64,000 nt of DNA from Stratiolaelaps scimitus (GCA_019614645.1 JABWDB010000034.1:1736001-1800000); one strand, 5' to 3'. Counted from the stretch's first letter, positions 46,991-60,268 are shown. Program-made: numbers and translations. The notes: a model not told the origin generated them from the letters alone.

Positions 46991-47539
46991 CAGTATATGG
47001 GAGAGGATCGCAGGCGAATATACGGGCCGATTGTAACAAGCGGCGGGGGTGTAGCCTCGCCAGGGGACGCTCTTCATTGTAATATTTCCAATTTCTCCCT
47101 CTTTATTGTAATATTTAGAAGACGTTTTTTGTTTGTTGTGGCAAACGTGTTGTTATTGTTATTATACAATAGGGTTGTACACTCGCAATACGCATTAATT
47201 TCCACCCACGCAGTATTAACTGGTGAGACAGTTACCAGTCACGACTGTGTGTGCTATTATGATTGTGGTAGGCTAAACGGGGACGATTCCACTAATCCAA
47301 CCGCTAATTATCACTGTACTGTCGTTGTCGTAGAACATCAGTAATATGAATCGATTCTACTCATTACAATTATTATTATTATTATTGTTATAAATAACAT
47401 AAATAAATATTATTTTATAAATAAATGCCAGTAAATGAAAGGGAACCGAGAAATACACGCGAATAAAAATTCGAGCTGACTAACGCTCGCTCTCGAATTA
47501 GCCGATGGCCGCTCTTTGAAATCGCCATCAGCAGATAAG

Positions 47540-47628
47540 CTTAGATAAGATAAGCTTTATTGGTTTATTAAAGGAGCTGCAATTTCACAAGGCTTAAGCT
47601 CTCTTATATGTCGTCATCACGCAACGGA
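47540..47628 (-). repeat. SINE-like element (family A)
   Basis: On the - strand: TCCGTTGCGTGATGACGACATATAAGAGAG..., ending CTCCTTTAATAAACCAATAAAGC. The head is truncated. It faces the + strand copy at 47860. Confidence 0.72.
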
Positions 47629-47859
47629 GCTGTAGCTAAAATGAGAACAGCATTAAATGGACCCGCAACAATTGTGAGAAACAAGAAATGCAACAAGCAC
47701 GAACAATATTTGGACATCCTATTATCTCTAGTATTTATTGGACATGCATATGGCCGCATCGATTCGGTCACCGGTCCGCTTCATATGTAATACATCCACG
47801 AGAGTCATTCGATATCACTAGTCATTCAGCTCAACGCATTCTATTCTACAGTACGACAG

Positions 47860-47993
47860 CTAACCGACTCAGGCAACCCGCCGCCGGCCGGACGCCCGCA
47901 GATTCGACTCCCGCGACTTGGTGACGTGTAAGAGAACTTCGGTATTGTATCAAATGCAGTTCATCTATAAACCAATAAAGTCTTTACCTTTAA
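47860..47993 (+). repeat. SINE-like element (family A), opposite orientation
   Basis: B-box-like AGATTCGACTCCCG near 47900, body GTGTAAGAGAACTTC, 3' end ATAAACCAATAAAGTC and TTTACC repeats. With 47540-47628 it forms a head-to-head pair about 230 bases apart. Confidence 0.72.
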
Positions 47994-49855
47994 CCAGCTC
48001 CACTGAAGTCGCCGGCTGGCTTTCGCTCTGCTTAAATATGAAGCGTGTATATGTTTATTCGTAAATTCTTTGAAATTGCCCATGAATAAACTGCCTAATT
48101 ATGACAGAACAGACGTCCAAGTCCAAGCCTAGTTTCGGAAAATCTGTCAATTTTTGTTAAGTCCATAGCTTATGCAAACAGGGCACAAAGGATATTTTAG
48201 TAACAAATGCCTGCTGATCAACTATTTGTTACACTTAAATATGAAAATGCCGCAAACTTAAAGTGAACGTTCGGAGCACTCCGGAGGGCGGGTAGACTAG
48301 ACATTGAAGCTTAGAGTTCAAATGTATGCACTTATCAATATTTCCGAATGTCCTTCCCGAATCCTTCAAAACACACAGGAGTCCCCGAGATTAAACGCCC
48401 TGCCGGTGGTATGCAAACGGTCCGCATTGATGTCGGACACGCAACGTGCCGAAGTGAGCAGGCAGTCAGGAAGCTATGATAAGAGTCAGCAGCCAGCTCC
48501 ACCGGCCAGTGTATGCTTATGAACAGCGGAGCGACGACGACGACGACGAACGAAGCCTAATGTGGCTCGTCGCAAAGCGAAACAGTCAATTCGTTTCACG
48601 AGGACATGAACACGAACGTCGAATACGGTATGTCCATCACATATTTCATCCCGGCATGGACAAGCCACATTGTCTCAACCGACTCCGACATCCTTCGGAC
48701 GATGTGTGAGACCGAGCACTAACGGCGTGCCTGACTGCTAGAATTGTTAGGTCGAGAGTTCCACCGGGGGTCGATCTTTGACGAAACCGCCGTAGCGAGC
48801 AGACTCTCATCTTCGTTGCTGGCTAACCGCAACGAGCGCCAGCATGAGGATAGACCGAAATCAAGCGATATGCTCAATGTATCGACCAAGGTATTCTGAG
48901 CGGGTGAACACAGAACTCGTTCCTGGCTAACCCCTATGTGTAGCATCTAGGCTAGACTCTCTCCCCGCCCCGTTCGTCGCCAACCCGGCCTTTGGGGCCC
49001 TCCTTCAAACAGCGGATCTCGCTAATGATGTCAACGAAGAAAAGAGATACTTCAGCAGCAGCAGCAGCAACTGCGATAATGATCGAGGTCTCCGTGCTTA
49101 GCTTATTCGTTCACGGCATAGCGAGTGAGGAGCGACAATATATTCTATATACATGTATATATAGCGTGTGGCTGAGAATTGGCGGGGCAGGCAACAGCGG
49201 TGGCTATGATTGCTTCGCGGAAATACGGTACGCTTTTCTTGTCGAAAAGGCTGCAGTGGCAAATGCCACCGGAGGACGGCTTACCACGATAGAATGAGAT
49301 ATTCTGGTAAAATTGTTTGAGCGAGTTGACTGTGACGATTTTCGTCACAACGAGGGGAACTATTTGTCGGCGTCAAATAGAGAGGCAAGACTGAATTTAA
49401 TTTTGTTCGGGTTTGTGTACTATATATATATATATTATATTTCCGCACTAATACATGCCGGCGAGCTAAAATGATCCAAAATTGCATGGTCAGCCCTTAC
49501 ACAAAGGGCTAAACATAGCCGTTATACTACCGATGATTGGTACACAAGCTATGGCACAGTCACATTTAAAAGACTAAAGGTTCTTTAGTTTCCGCGGATC
49601 GTAATACATTATAGGGTATAATGTGGGGTCCTCGATTTCCAAGGACGAAATTATTTATTTTTGCTCTCCTGTTGGCTCTCAGCTGTGCCCCGATCTTAAC
49701 CACACTTTTTGGAGGATTTGAGAATCTACAGGATTTGAGCCTTTCGGTATTGCTACATATCGGACATATCGAGGCTACGTTCGCTTTGTTTACACCAAAT
49801 CGCAGAAGGCAGTGATGAAGCACCATGCTGACAAAGAAATCCCGCGAAAGATTTT
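47994..49855. other. No supportable gene
   Basis: Short open frames only. Includes GAC repeats near 48533-48550 and a CAG run near 49051-49072 in a small open frame of unclear status (48992-49297 +). Confidence 0.45.
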
Positions 49856-49861
49856 CCGAAG

Positions 49862-49943
49862 CAAATGGTTGGATTTGAACCCAAGCCGTACGCCCCTCCT
49901 GTGTCGTGATCGAAGACGCTACCGCTAGACCATCTACGCGACT
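49862..49943 (-). repeat. tRNA-like sequence, pseudo-tRNA or SINE head
   Basis: On the - strand there is an A-box-like TGGTCTAGCGGTAGCG and, 39 bases on, a B-box-like GGGTTCAAATCC, the spacing of a pol III type 2 promoter. The acceptor arms do not pair and no convincing anticodon stem forms, so this is not a functional tRNA gene. Confidence 0.55.
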
Positions 49944-52900
49944 TAACAATCATTGAGAAAAGGCCGAAAACACCGAACTTGTACCTTCGGGGACACCAAT
50001 CCAGTGTCACAGCTTCGTTATGAGTGAAACAATGCAGAGGTTCTCGGTTTAGGACTCAGCTCACACTGCACGGGTTGGCAGAGCAAACATGGAACGAGGT
50101 CTGAATGCGACAAACCCCAGGGGTTGCCGAGCTAAAACTTCAGATTCTCAGACTCTCGGTGGTGTTCCTGCAAAAAGTCGTGCGGAAGAACGCCACTTCC
50201 TGGGCAGTTTTCCGTTTGAAAGGCTGAAAAGCCCACAGCCCTTCTCTTATTAGACATGTTTCCTACTAGCAGTATGAGGTTACTACGAGGAGTGTCGGCC
50301 GGGAACAATGCACACACCTCTATGGAGAAATGTCAGAATTTCCCAGCTGTTTCCTGGAATGTATTCCATAACATAGGTCCTCCCGATCTATTTATCAAAT
50401 CTGTGGCACTAGGTCTAGTATGAGCAACCAAAAAATTGTTAATTAAATACGTCCAGACCTTTCACCTGTTATGTCGTGAAACTCACTCGGAAAAACGACA
50501 CCAGTAGCCGATGTTTTTAGCCAAATACACAGTCGTTCGAACAACGTCACCTTCACGTCAAATCTCCTTCAAGGTTCAACGCAAGCACGGCGTGTTTTGC
50601 CCGATTCATTCACCGACGTATCGAAGTGTGTAATACCTATTATATTTGCAATAGGAGGTAATTAGCAGAGATATATCGTCACTAGGCCTCAATGGCTATC
50701 CTCTCGAATAAGAGGATTGAGAAAATCCCATTCTATTGGGCCAGCTAGAATAGTATTTTGCTGAATTTCATAAACCCTATAAATGAAAAACAATTGAGAG
50801 AAATGTTCCCTATTGTCCAGATATCTGAGTTACTTCGCAAATCTGCTATGGATTCGAGTAGACATTTCCTTGACTTCTTTTCTTCTACTTAAAATTCGCG
50901 AGATGTTTGATTCCGTTGGGTAGGTGATCCTATATAAAAAAAAACTTCACGCATATAATTTCGATCGAACTGCCTATAGTAACCTTGCGTAGTCGCTGCT
51001 CCACAGTCATCGTCATTAACCCATCTCTGGTGCTCTGTCCGCCTCACAAATAGATGTATTGTGGAGTTCTTCAAGGTCTACTACGATTCTACTACGATTC
51101 CAAATTGTTAGTTCCTTCTCAATAATATATAATTAATACTTGCAATGATTCGAACGTGCGTCTGTACGTTCGAATGGTGACACTTCTCAGCATCTCAACG
51201 GTTACGATCCCCAAGGGATTACTGATAAGATCAATGTGAACCCACTTCCATCTCCGAGGACCTTGCTGTAAATTACTTCACAACTAACGTGTCAACACTT
51301 CTATACGTTCGAGCCACCTTTAAGGCAGCAATGGCTCTCATAATATTCACGACAAACGTATTCCTATAGCAACCGCACAGTTTAACCGAAGTTCGCTGGA
51401 GCTAATTGGTGATATTGGTAAATCTTGTCTCTTAGTACACCATGCCTAAGCATAGTTCTAGACTAGGGTAGCCCCCGGGAATTTGTCTCGTCTTTCTTCG
51501 TTTTTCATCATCTATGGCTTAGAGTGACGCCGACTCTCGTCAGCCTGTTACAAAGATCAATCTAGACACTACCCGCTCCCTAGAAGCATCCATGTGGACG
51601 TCGCGCTTATTGTACAACCTCGTCGACCTCTACTTGTACAAGTACCACTGGAAGCTTACTTGTCGAAGTAACATGTAATTGCCATCGCAGTTTGACACAG
51701 CGTGTTACTCTGGTTACAGACACTCAACTCCCCCGATTCAGTGGGAGGAAGCCACTGGACGTGAACACAACACACGATTGTACACGAACACTGTTTCGTT
51801 GCAGGCAAATTGTATAGCACGGCTACAAAACAATTGCACCAGAGTTGAACTGAATAACCTTCGTACCGGGAACGTGGGTTGAACAATTGAAAGGCGTGCG
51901 CAGCCTTTGTGATTTATATGGAACACTCGACTCGTTTGTTGAACACCGACGCAGCGAATGATTCCTTGATATCGACTTGAAGCGATCGGCGCGCTCTGTG
52001 TAGAGCTAAGATAACAGGAAAATAATGAAACAAGGTTCCCCATCAGTGTGCAGAGGACAGCACGTCGTTGGCCAACCATTCGATCTAAATACAATCGAAG
52101 ATTATGACATCAAAATTGACGAAGGGAAAAGCCCTAATTGGAACCTAAATTCAATCCGAAATTCAATCTTGAAATTCACCATCACTGCTGCACCCCCCAT
52201 CATGAAACTCGATCAGCCCACAGAAGAAATGAACGCTCCATATAGACGATACGTGCAGGACACGCAGACAAACAAACAGAAATCGGGTTTTGCAATAAAT
52301 AGATCGATACCCGGGTACAATAAATACATCGAGTATCATTTGGGGCTATAATATATATATATATATAAAAAAAAATTTTTTGACCAATTATGCCAATCAC
52401 ATTATTTTCGTGCTACAGAAAAACGAAGCATGTCTCCTTGGACTACTAAAAGGGTTCGTCTTCTTCGTTGTTCAGATGGTGCAACATATTTTATTGTCCG
52501 TATCGATTGAAACCTACCCTTACATATATTGCGTATCAGATTCGTCATTTTCACTCCGACTTACCTCGTGCCGGGCCCCTCCGTGGGGCCTCCCATTGGC
52601 CTTTCCATTGCACTTCGGAAGGGCTGAGACCTGCCACTCTCCCAAACTGGGAAAGATGGGGCATGCAACGCGATCGCCCACGTATTCAGCGCTGATAGTT
52701 GTTGGATAATAGAAAGACGATATAGGAAAAAATGCAGCGCTCCTCTTAAATGGCTAATCTTTCGCTGAATTAACTATTGTTAATGAATTAGTGACTAGTT
52801 GGTATATATCATACCCAGTAAACAGTAAGTTAACATACGTAATGAGGACAAATCAGTTGATTAGTGATCATATATATTTATTTATTATATATATATATAT

Positions 52901-53050
52901 ATCCTTTCCGATAGTATATCGTGTCATATTTGTGCCCTCTGGTTCTGATAAAGGTTAATAATAATATGTAGAAAACATTGACAACTAGTTGGAGAAGGAA
53001 TCGATGTGTAACAATAATCAGGCTAATGTAATTAGAATACGAAATAGACA
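49944..53050. other. No supportable gene
   Basis: AT-leaning DNA. The longest open frame (52025-52351 +, 108 codons) looks protein-like but has no recognised domain. Short TA runs at 52350-52370 and 52882-52902. Confidence 0.5.
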
Positions 53051-53057
53051 GTAAGCG

Positions 53058-53103
53058 CAACTCCTTTAATAAACCAATAAAGCTTTACCTATACCTTTAT
53101 CTT
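53058..53103 (+). repeat. SINE-like 3' tail (family A)
   Basis: CTCCTTTAATAAACCAATAA followed by AGC and TTTACC-type repeats, directly upstream of the second reverse transcriptase relic. Confidence 0.7.
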
Positions 53104-53150
53104 CTAGTTAGCAGGATAAAGATGTATGCTCAGGTTATGCACACTAGTCA

Positions 53151-53405
53151 GCTCTAACATACGACTTAGCAGTTGTGGTCCAAGCCAAGACAAGCGCCCA
53201 GTTAGAGCTCTACGCCGACCGGGCTCTCCAGTAGTTCCACGAATGGGGCGAGGTACCTGGAGATCTATCTGGATCGCGGACTCAGTAGTAGAGTGCACGT
53301 CAAGATTGCCAGGGCAAAGGTATGACAGGCAGCGAGCGACATCGCAAAGATTCTTCATCGCAAAGAAGACTACCAAAGAAGTGCTCGAAAAAACGGGGGC
53401 GCCCT
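53151..53405 (+). mobile_element. Second decayed non-LTR reverse transcriptase fragment
   Basis: The + strand reads YDLAVVVQAKTSAQLELYAD (the catalytic YADDLA motif with one D lost), then stops, then in a shifted frame HVKIARAKV*QAASDIAKIL. The latter aligns with HVRRVKQKVCQVASNIAKIL of the 3.8-5.1 kb element. The two fragments therefore belong to related elements. It is heavily mutated and inactive. Confidence 0.78.
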
Positions 53406-55480
53406 GCCCCCGAATTCGCCTACGAAGATTCCCCTTCATCGCATAAACCGTCGAGGGAGAAAGACAAGAAGAGATAGGCCGTGACGTGTATGGCTCAGTG
53501 GGTACCCTGAGTAGTATTACTAAACGAAGGGAGCTGCGAGGTATGGAGGAAAGCTAAAGAGAGGCTGCTGTGCAGAGGCTGTGTCAGACCAACTGAAAAT
53601 CTGGAATTATAGTCGGTAACGCCGGCAGTCTAGCTTGCCGTGAATTTATGCTGAGTCCGACACGGTTCGGCCTACTTCGAAAGGTGGCGTCCTTTCGTGA
53701 GTAACGCACTTCTTCCCTTTTAAAATTGCCAGGCGTTTATCCTTTCGCATCATCAGTGATAAAACGTATCTCAGCTAACGGTTAATACATCTCGATGTTT
53801 TACGGCCGTCTAAGTGGATTTTCCCAAGCCTGTATTCCATCGACACCTGGATAGTGTGAGTAAATTAAATGATGTCATCGAATCGAGATAAACGCCCACA
53901 CTGAGTATTGATCTGATCGTTCAGGGGAGCGATCAGAAAAATCGACCTGCTTCTCAAAAGGTGACGAAACCCGCATTGGATTTCTTTGATGACACAACTA
54001 AAACGACGCATTTGCTTTCTCGACTCCTCATTTTGGAAAACCGGAATGTATTATTATAAATGCGTTATGGACATTCGCAACACGATGAGGGCCCTCACCG
54101 AGAGCCACAGCTATATTGTGTATATAAGTAGTTCGGGGGTGCTACCAGGGTTACAAAATACAAGTGATTGAAAACAATGGGTTGTTCTACATTTCGACTA
54201 TGTTTTACTTTTTCCGATGTGAATTCGTAAGCTGTACGCTAAGAATCACCCGAAATTTGTCCATGAATATAAAATATAGGATTCATGTAATTTTCATGAA
54301 TGCTTGATGGCCTACCTTACAACATCATCATTTTCTGTCATTGCTGTACGTGCTGATCATTCAGCGTTCGTCGTAAAACGGGACGGCAATAGCTGGACAT
54401 GAAAGTAAATAATCACCACCCAAATGCCGCGTTAACCTTAAACAGGAAACAAAAAAAACAGCGAAAATTCTGTATATCACTCGGTGCTTGCAAGTGGGGC
54501 GTGCTGAGACAGTCGGATAGCAATGAAGAGGTTTACAGAAGCGCAATTGTTGGCCCACTGTCTCCAATAATAAACAATAATAAAAAAAAGGGTCTGGGCA
54601 CGAGACGCCGAAACCACACATAGCGCGTTCATCAATCACGCCTCCTCACATAGCTGATTTATTGTCAATGACCATCTCAATAGATGTTGATAAAATGATG
54701 CAACCAAGGGGAGAACTACGAGAAGTTTGACTATTTTGGAAAATGACGTTGCGGGCGTTTTTGCCATCTTTGATTTGTTTGCCCATTCCAGGATCATGCC
54801 ATCACCTCCCCCGGAACCATGACTCGGCCTCGGCGCCACCCTGATACCGTGTTCTCAACCCCTGTCGCCAACTGCGTCACTCACAACAACAACAACAACT
54901 GTATAGTACAACCACAACCGTATGTACACAGGAAATTTTTGCCCTCACGTTTGACCTTCGCAAGCAAAATACACGCTTATATTCCAGCATGCATTTCAGA
55001 AGAGAGACATGAAGATGAAGGTCGACAACCGTCATCTCATCAGCGAACAGTGAAATGTCGGTATGGAAACAGTAAATTTTAGTGGAATTTTAGTCGACGT
55101 TTGCTGTCGACCTTAAGCCGAAGTATTGCCACGCTCCTAGAAACCGCCTCTCTTAGAGATGATTCCTTTGCATGTTGTTAACACAGGTTACTATCGAACT
55201 ATGCAGTTACAGAAAAAAAAACGAACACTTAATGATGAACAAGCTGTACGCCGCTCAGATTACTTTTGAGACAGTCAAACTTCGCTCAGACTGACTGCCA
55301 CGGCGAGTGTAGCTTTACGTAACTCACGTAACTTTACGAGCACCCTGTATATCTCCTTAGCATGGACGAGGCATCATCAACGAGCGCCATCCAGCGATCG
55401 ATGTCAAAACCGGGCTCGCGATATAATTCCTCCTAGATCACGACTTCCAAACCAAATATTCACTTTGCCCGCCTTGTCTT
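53406..55480. other. No supportable gene
   Basis: Mixed sequence with a CAA run (54884-54899) and short open frames; no recognised feature. Confidence 0.5.
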
Positions 55481-55494
55481 CTTTAATCTCGCAG

Positions 55495-55668
55495 ATGAAC
55501 GAAACGAGGATGGGGCACGCGACGAACGGATCCTCGTTCTTTACCCCTGCGGCGGGGGCGGCTGGGGCGAGTCAAGCTGCCAAGCTACCCCCGAACGGCA
55601 CTCGCCGACCTCCGTCGTATCGTGTCCCCCACTTCGGAGGGGTTTGTGCTTACCGAAATGTGAATTAG
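55495..55668 (+). other. Candidate exon after a strong acceptor, unknown gene
   Basis: A pyrimidine-rich acceptor (TTCTTTAATCTCGCAG) ends at 55494. Two frames after it are open: one reads MNETRMGHATNGSSFFTP and runs 58 codons to a stop at 55668; the other is about 80 codons. The opposite strand is open as well and carries a poly-Gln run (about 55720-55765). An exon is plausible, but frame and identity are not settled. Confidence 0.25.
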
Positions 55669-57101
55669 CGCTTCCCGTATCGTTGTCGCTTCGAACCGTT
55701 GCTCCTCGCGAATGTCGTCGTTGATGTTTTTGTTGCTGCTGCTGTTCTTGGTGTTGTTGTTGTAGCCACCGTTGTATAGACGGACCCCTCCCCCCTTGTT
55801 TTGTCTTGTCCACTTAGTTCTGTCGTTCGGGTCGTTGGGGGAGGCTACGGGGAACGGCCTGTGGAATAGAACACTCGTTTCAAGCAGACAGCGAGCGAGT
55901 CTGGCCGTAGGTAGCAAGCGAAACGGGACCTAGCTGCGTGCTCCCGGGTAGACGACATTGATATGCAAACATGTTGGACATCTTCCTTGCTACCACTTCA
56001 TACTGGGTGGGGGGTGGAGGGGGCAAGTTTCTGCAGTGCTAGCTCTGCTGCTGATGCTGCTGCCATTGTTACGATCACTGTTCTATGTCTGAAAGACGAG
56101 CTGTGACCATGTTCGTCTATTTCTGCCTCTACTTCTGATTCTAATTAGCTAGTCTTTACTCCCGCTTATATATATATATATATATAGTAATACGGCCAAC
56201 AACAGCACTAACAGCAACAACTACTTGATACCCCAAGCCAGACCCTCTGCAACCACCAACGTCACCTCCAGGTCTACCTCGCCGCCCCCGCCGCCCCCGC
56301 CTCCCCCGCCTCCATTCTCGGCGCATACGTTTCGGTCCGTGCGGTGCTCACTGCACTGAGCTGCCTTTTCCTCTGGCAGCGCCCGTTACTCTTTATTCTT
56401 TTCCGTTCGATGGCTCCATTGTGAGCACCTTCCTCGCCTTTTCTCTGTCTCACGACACCAACCCATGGCAGTGGCAGCAGCAGCCACCACAGCACTACGG
56501 GTTCTTGCTTAGGCAAGCATCATCTTCACTGGCTCCCCCCGGGAAACTCGCGTAACGCCGAAAGTGGTTCCGTGAGCATCCGCGTTGTCTGTCGCAGCGG
56601 CTCCCTCTGCCTCGCTCCAGCTTAAGCGTCGATAGCTGGTTGGCACTTCTCATTTGTTGCTCAAACCTATTCGATCTATTTGACGTCGCGCAAAAAGGCT
56701 GCGCTTGCTGCCGCCGCGGCCGCGGTTAGCGCCGTGGAGGCGGGATACAGGACGATGGTGGCTTACGTCGACGTCAGCTACAGATTTACGCATGGCATTC
56801 GAGCAGTATGGCTGGTGGCGGAGTCAGCGATCAGCTGCATTGAGCACACACACGCGTTCGTTGTTCACGGAGGCACCCGGCTAACGCGCGCCGATCCTGT
56901 GTTACTAATCGCCCGTTGAACGGCTGCTTCTCTTCATTGCAGTAGCTACAACAGACAAACAGCTGCTTGCAAAAGCAGACGTTTGCAGATATATATATAT
57001 ATATATATATATGTACACTCACAAGCACACAGCGGTACCCTCAACATTTACCCAACACATACAGACAATGGCGGGCTAGCGGTGCCATATCCGATCTGCA
57101 G
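55669..57101. other. GC-rich, low-complexity stretch without identified gene
   Basis: Includes CTG/TTG units (55730-55768), a CCCCCGCCG-type run (56280-56312), a TA run (56166-56186) and a TA run (56989-57012). No product recognised. Confidence 0.4.
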
Positions 57102-57434
57102 CTGGAGGGGACCAAGGTTTGCGACTTAGCCATCGAGATAGTTAGACGGGTTGTTAGAAGATGCAGAAATGCAGATGAGCCTGGTCCGGATGTTCCCGAC
57201 GATGAAGAACGCGGCATGGCGCGGGACAGAATCCAAATGGAAACGCTGTGCCGAAATCACCATACATCGAGGAAGCTCAGGGTACTGAGCGATGATCGCT
57301 TCACGAGCCATTTTGTCGACGCTACGAACAAAGACGGCGACATTTCAACGAGAATTGCCGGCTCCTGCCATGTGGCCAAGCTGAACGTGTGGGCAAAAAA
57401 TTGCCACATGTTAAGCCAATGGCCTGATCTGTGA
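57102..57434 (+). CDS. Candidate coding exon, unknown protein
   Basis: After an acceptor-like ATCTGCAG, 110 codons are open to TGA 57432. They have balanced, protein-like composition (LEGTKVCDLAIEIVRRVVRR, DEPGPDVPDDEERGMARDR, then DRFTSHFVDATNKDGD). I recognise no domain. It would be a last exon, with upstream exons not identified. The - strand is also open over part of it, so it may be chance. Confidence 0.3.
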   Translation: MEGTKVCDLAIEIVRRVVRRCRNADEPGPDVPDDEERGMARDRIQMETLCRNHHTSRKLRVLSDDRFTSHFVDATNKDGDISTRIAGSCHVAKLNVWAKNCHMLSQWPDL

Positions 57435-57833
57435 TTCGTCCAATTCGGCGCCCCAGATGTGAATGTCAAATGGAGGCGATCCGAGCGAGAACAACAAGAG
57501 TGCGAGACATTCATAGATCAACAGCGGTGGCACAAAGTGTGTGTGTGTTTGTGTGTGTTTGTGTAGGATTGAATTGCCTAGGCAGCGGCACTCTGTGACG
57601 TTGTGTCAAACGGCACAGCCGCCTACGAGCGAAAGATATCTGTTAGCGGTATCATAATTATCATTGACGACTCCGTTGACTGAAGTTGATCGGTTGATGA
57701 TTGATCGTGCATGATGCCGTTTCGGTTTGTCGATGAGATGCATTTCACTACCGAGGACGAGGCCGGACAACGATGTCGAGCTCTGTAGAGACACCAGATA
57801 GAAAAAAATTACTGGGCTGTTGCGAGGCGCCAT
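57435..57833. other. No supportable gene
   Basis: Mixed sequence with a GT run (57538-57566) and nothing else notable. Confidence 0.5.
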
Positions 57834-57992
<159 letters not shown>

Positions 57993-58139
57993 ACGAAGAA
58001 AACATAAGCAACACTTCAAGGGGAAAAACTCAGATTAGTTGTTATCGACCAATCGTTTTCTTCTTCATAGTCGGATTATATTGATTATGAATTGCGCGCC
58101 TTGAAATATACAAACATAATATGTATATAAATATATATA

Positions 58140-58215
58140 TACAGGTCCTCATAGTAATACCTAAAGGTTAAGAGCTGAGGCCTGTCAGATAGAAAAACAG
58201 CTGAGGGTCAGCGCA
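58140..58215 (+). repeat. Retroposon copy (family B) inside AT repeats
   Basis: Matches CAGGTCCTCATAGTAATACC and GGTTAAGAGCTGAGGCC of the copy at 21250 and ends in an A tract. TA runs lie on both sides, so any target duplication cannot be read. Confidence 0.82.
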
Positions 58216-58266
58216 AAAAAAAAAAAATATATATATATATATATATATGTATGTATATATATATAT
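58216..58266. repeat. A tract and (TA)n microsatellite
   Basis: Thirteen A bases run into TA units, directly downstream of the retroposon copy; possibly grown from its 3' tail. Confidence 0.9.
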
Positions 58267-58454
58267 CATGGAGTCGTAAGAACAGAACGCAACAGAGAAG
58301 TTCTTGAGGTGCAGAGACCTCTGAAGGAAATACCTTCAGGCGAGACCCTCAGCTATTGTTGCAAAAGCGACGGTAGAAAGAGAGAGAACATTGAGTTCAG
58401 TCCACGCTGCTCATTCCTATTCGATTGCCTCGTAAGACGGGCCAACCCCAACTT

Positions 58455-58556
58455 CAACTGGGCAACGGTGTCAGGGGATCGAACGCGTATACGCACCTCC
58501 GGTTGCAAGGCAGGCGCACACGAATCCACTACGAAGCCACTCTCGGGGGTGCTCGA
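58455..58556 (-). repeat. tRNA-Ala-like repeat (family C), copy 2
   Basis: On the - strand: GGCTTCGTAGTGG (A-box-like), CGCCTGCCTTGCAACCGGAGG with loop CTTGCAA (TGC, Ala), and a B-box-like CGTTCGATCCC. It shares CGGTTGCAAGGCAGGC-type sequence with 43911. No acceptor stem pairs. Probable second SINE family. Confidence 0.58.
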
Positions 58557-60150
58557 CTAATTATGTTCACCCATAAGCCGTTTAACGGCACAAAACTACT
58601 AAGCGTACACAACAACCCTTTATCACCATTATTTTCATAAGGACTCAAATATTGTCACAACCGCAAGACGACTGTTCTATAGTCAATGCAGGTAGATTAT
58701 GACATCTACGCCTATTCGTGTGTATTAATATAGAATACAAACAATTCTATTCGGATGTTCAAGACATCTTTTTGACGGTCCTCTCCCTCTCTATTTTATT
58801 ATGAGAGATTAATTGCATTGCTGTAATCTCAGTAGTTCCAATAAAACAACAACAATCACTATTTGTATTGTATTGTGAGTACCAGCGCGAAACACAGCTA
58901 ATATATACACGAACAGACAATGCAGATATATTTTTGCCAAGCACCAGTAGATATCGTCAATTCGGGGGGCCAATCAAAGATATATAGCTAATTAGCAGCC
59001 TGCGACAGTGCGAACAATGGCACTTCAAGTCAAAACGACATCGTCATCCTGCTGCCGGCGTTAGTATTGCAAATAAACGAACTAAATAAAGCGAAAATAT
59101 CTAACAGGCTAAAAAAAAGGGCCACCCCCGCCAATCAGTTAAGCCGCCTGATCCCCTTTTTTTCTCGAGCATCTACTCTGCAGAAATTCACCCTCAATTT
59201 AGTAGCCTAGTTCTCGGCGGGAGTTGTGCCCACCCACTTGATTCTCGTTGCTGTCCGGCGTAGTTTTAATGTGCTGTTCAGTTTACCTCACCAATTTCTC
59301 GAGTAATTTACATACGCTCTGTCACCACCGATCCCCGCCGCCCCCCAATCTGCTGCCCGCCTGCCGGTAATAGTGTCGAGCCAAAAGGACACCCACATGT
59401 CGCAGCGGCCCAACGAAACCCTGCCCCGAGTGTACCCCATCCACAATGCTAAATACACGCTAAAAACGCGGCTATTAACGAATACTAACACAGGAGACAC
59501 TCTGATCTACTTCTGGCGTCGACTCAATCCGAGTCGGTCAGATTGATACCCGTAAGCGGCAATGGGAATTTCTGTTCTTTTTCACCTAATTTCCACCATT
59601 TTCTTTTGTACTTCTCACTTATTTCGCGCGCGTTCGTTCGTTGTCGGCCGTTATTATCACTATTCTGTGGACCGGAAAACTTTCAGCCGTTCGAGATTCG
59701 CCAACATTCGTCGGGGGGGGGACAGCCCCCTGCTCCAGTCACCCATTGACCGGCATTTTAGTCACCCCAACACGGTGCCACTTCTCGCTGTTGTTACTGC
59801 TATTGTTCTCTGTACATCGTAAGCGCGATAACAGTATCGGCCGAACCGGCAGCATAACACCATCAGCTGCAGCAACAACAGCACACCAGCACACAGAATT
59901 CACAAACGTGCTAATGCATACATTAGCAGCCACCAGAAGAAAAGGACACCGCCACTGAACACGCTCTCATGAGAACGAATATATGCGAGGGTATGCGTGG
60001 ATGGCCGCCGCGACCGCTGTTGCCAAAACACTCGTCTCCTCCGGTATACTGCCATGCGGCGGTTGGCGTAGCGTCTCGAAACGAGACCGGACTCGCTTTT
60101 AGCCGTCGACATCTTCGGGGCTCCACACTGAGATACGGGGAAAGGGGTCT
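58557..60150. other. No supportable gene
   Basis: Short open frames on both strands; no recognised domain. GC content climbs towards 60 kb. Confidence 0.45.
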
Positions 60151-60181
60151 TGTATCACCTATCCGTCCTGCTTTCTTCTTT

Positions 60182-60268
60182 ACGAGATTTTCACTGAATT
60201 TCAATTGAAGGGCGGCGCTGGTGAACGTTATGGGAGCACCGCTACCATCGGATCCCGATTCGCGGATC
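60182..60268 (-). other. Possible first coding exon
   Basis: ATG 60270 opens MIRESGSDGSGAPITFTSAA and 9 more residues up to a donor-like AATCTC/GTAAAG. The frame continues open beyond it. Coding status and product are unknown. Confidence 0.2.

Noticed and set aside
49862..49943. Functional tRNA gene
   Set aside because: A and B boxes are present, but the acceptor stem does not pair and no proper anticodon arm forms.
58455..58556. Functional tRNA-Ala gene
   Set aside because: The anticodon arm and B box look right, but acceptor pairing is absent and a diverged relative occurs at 43911.
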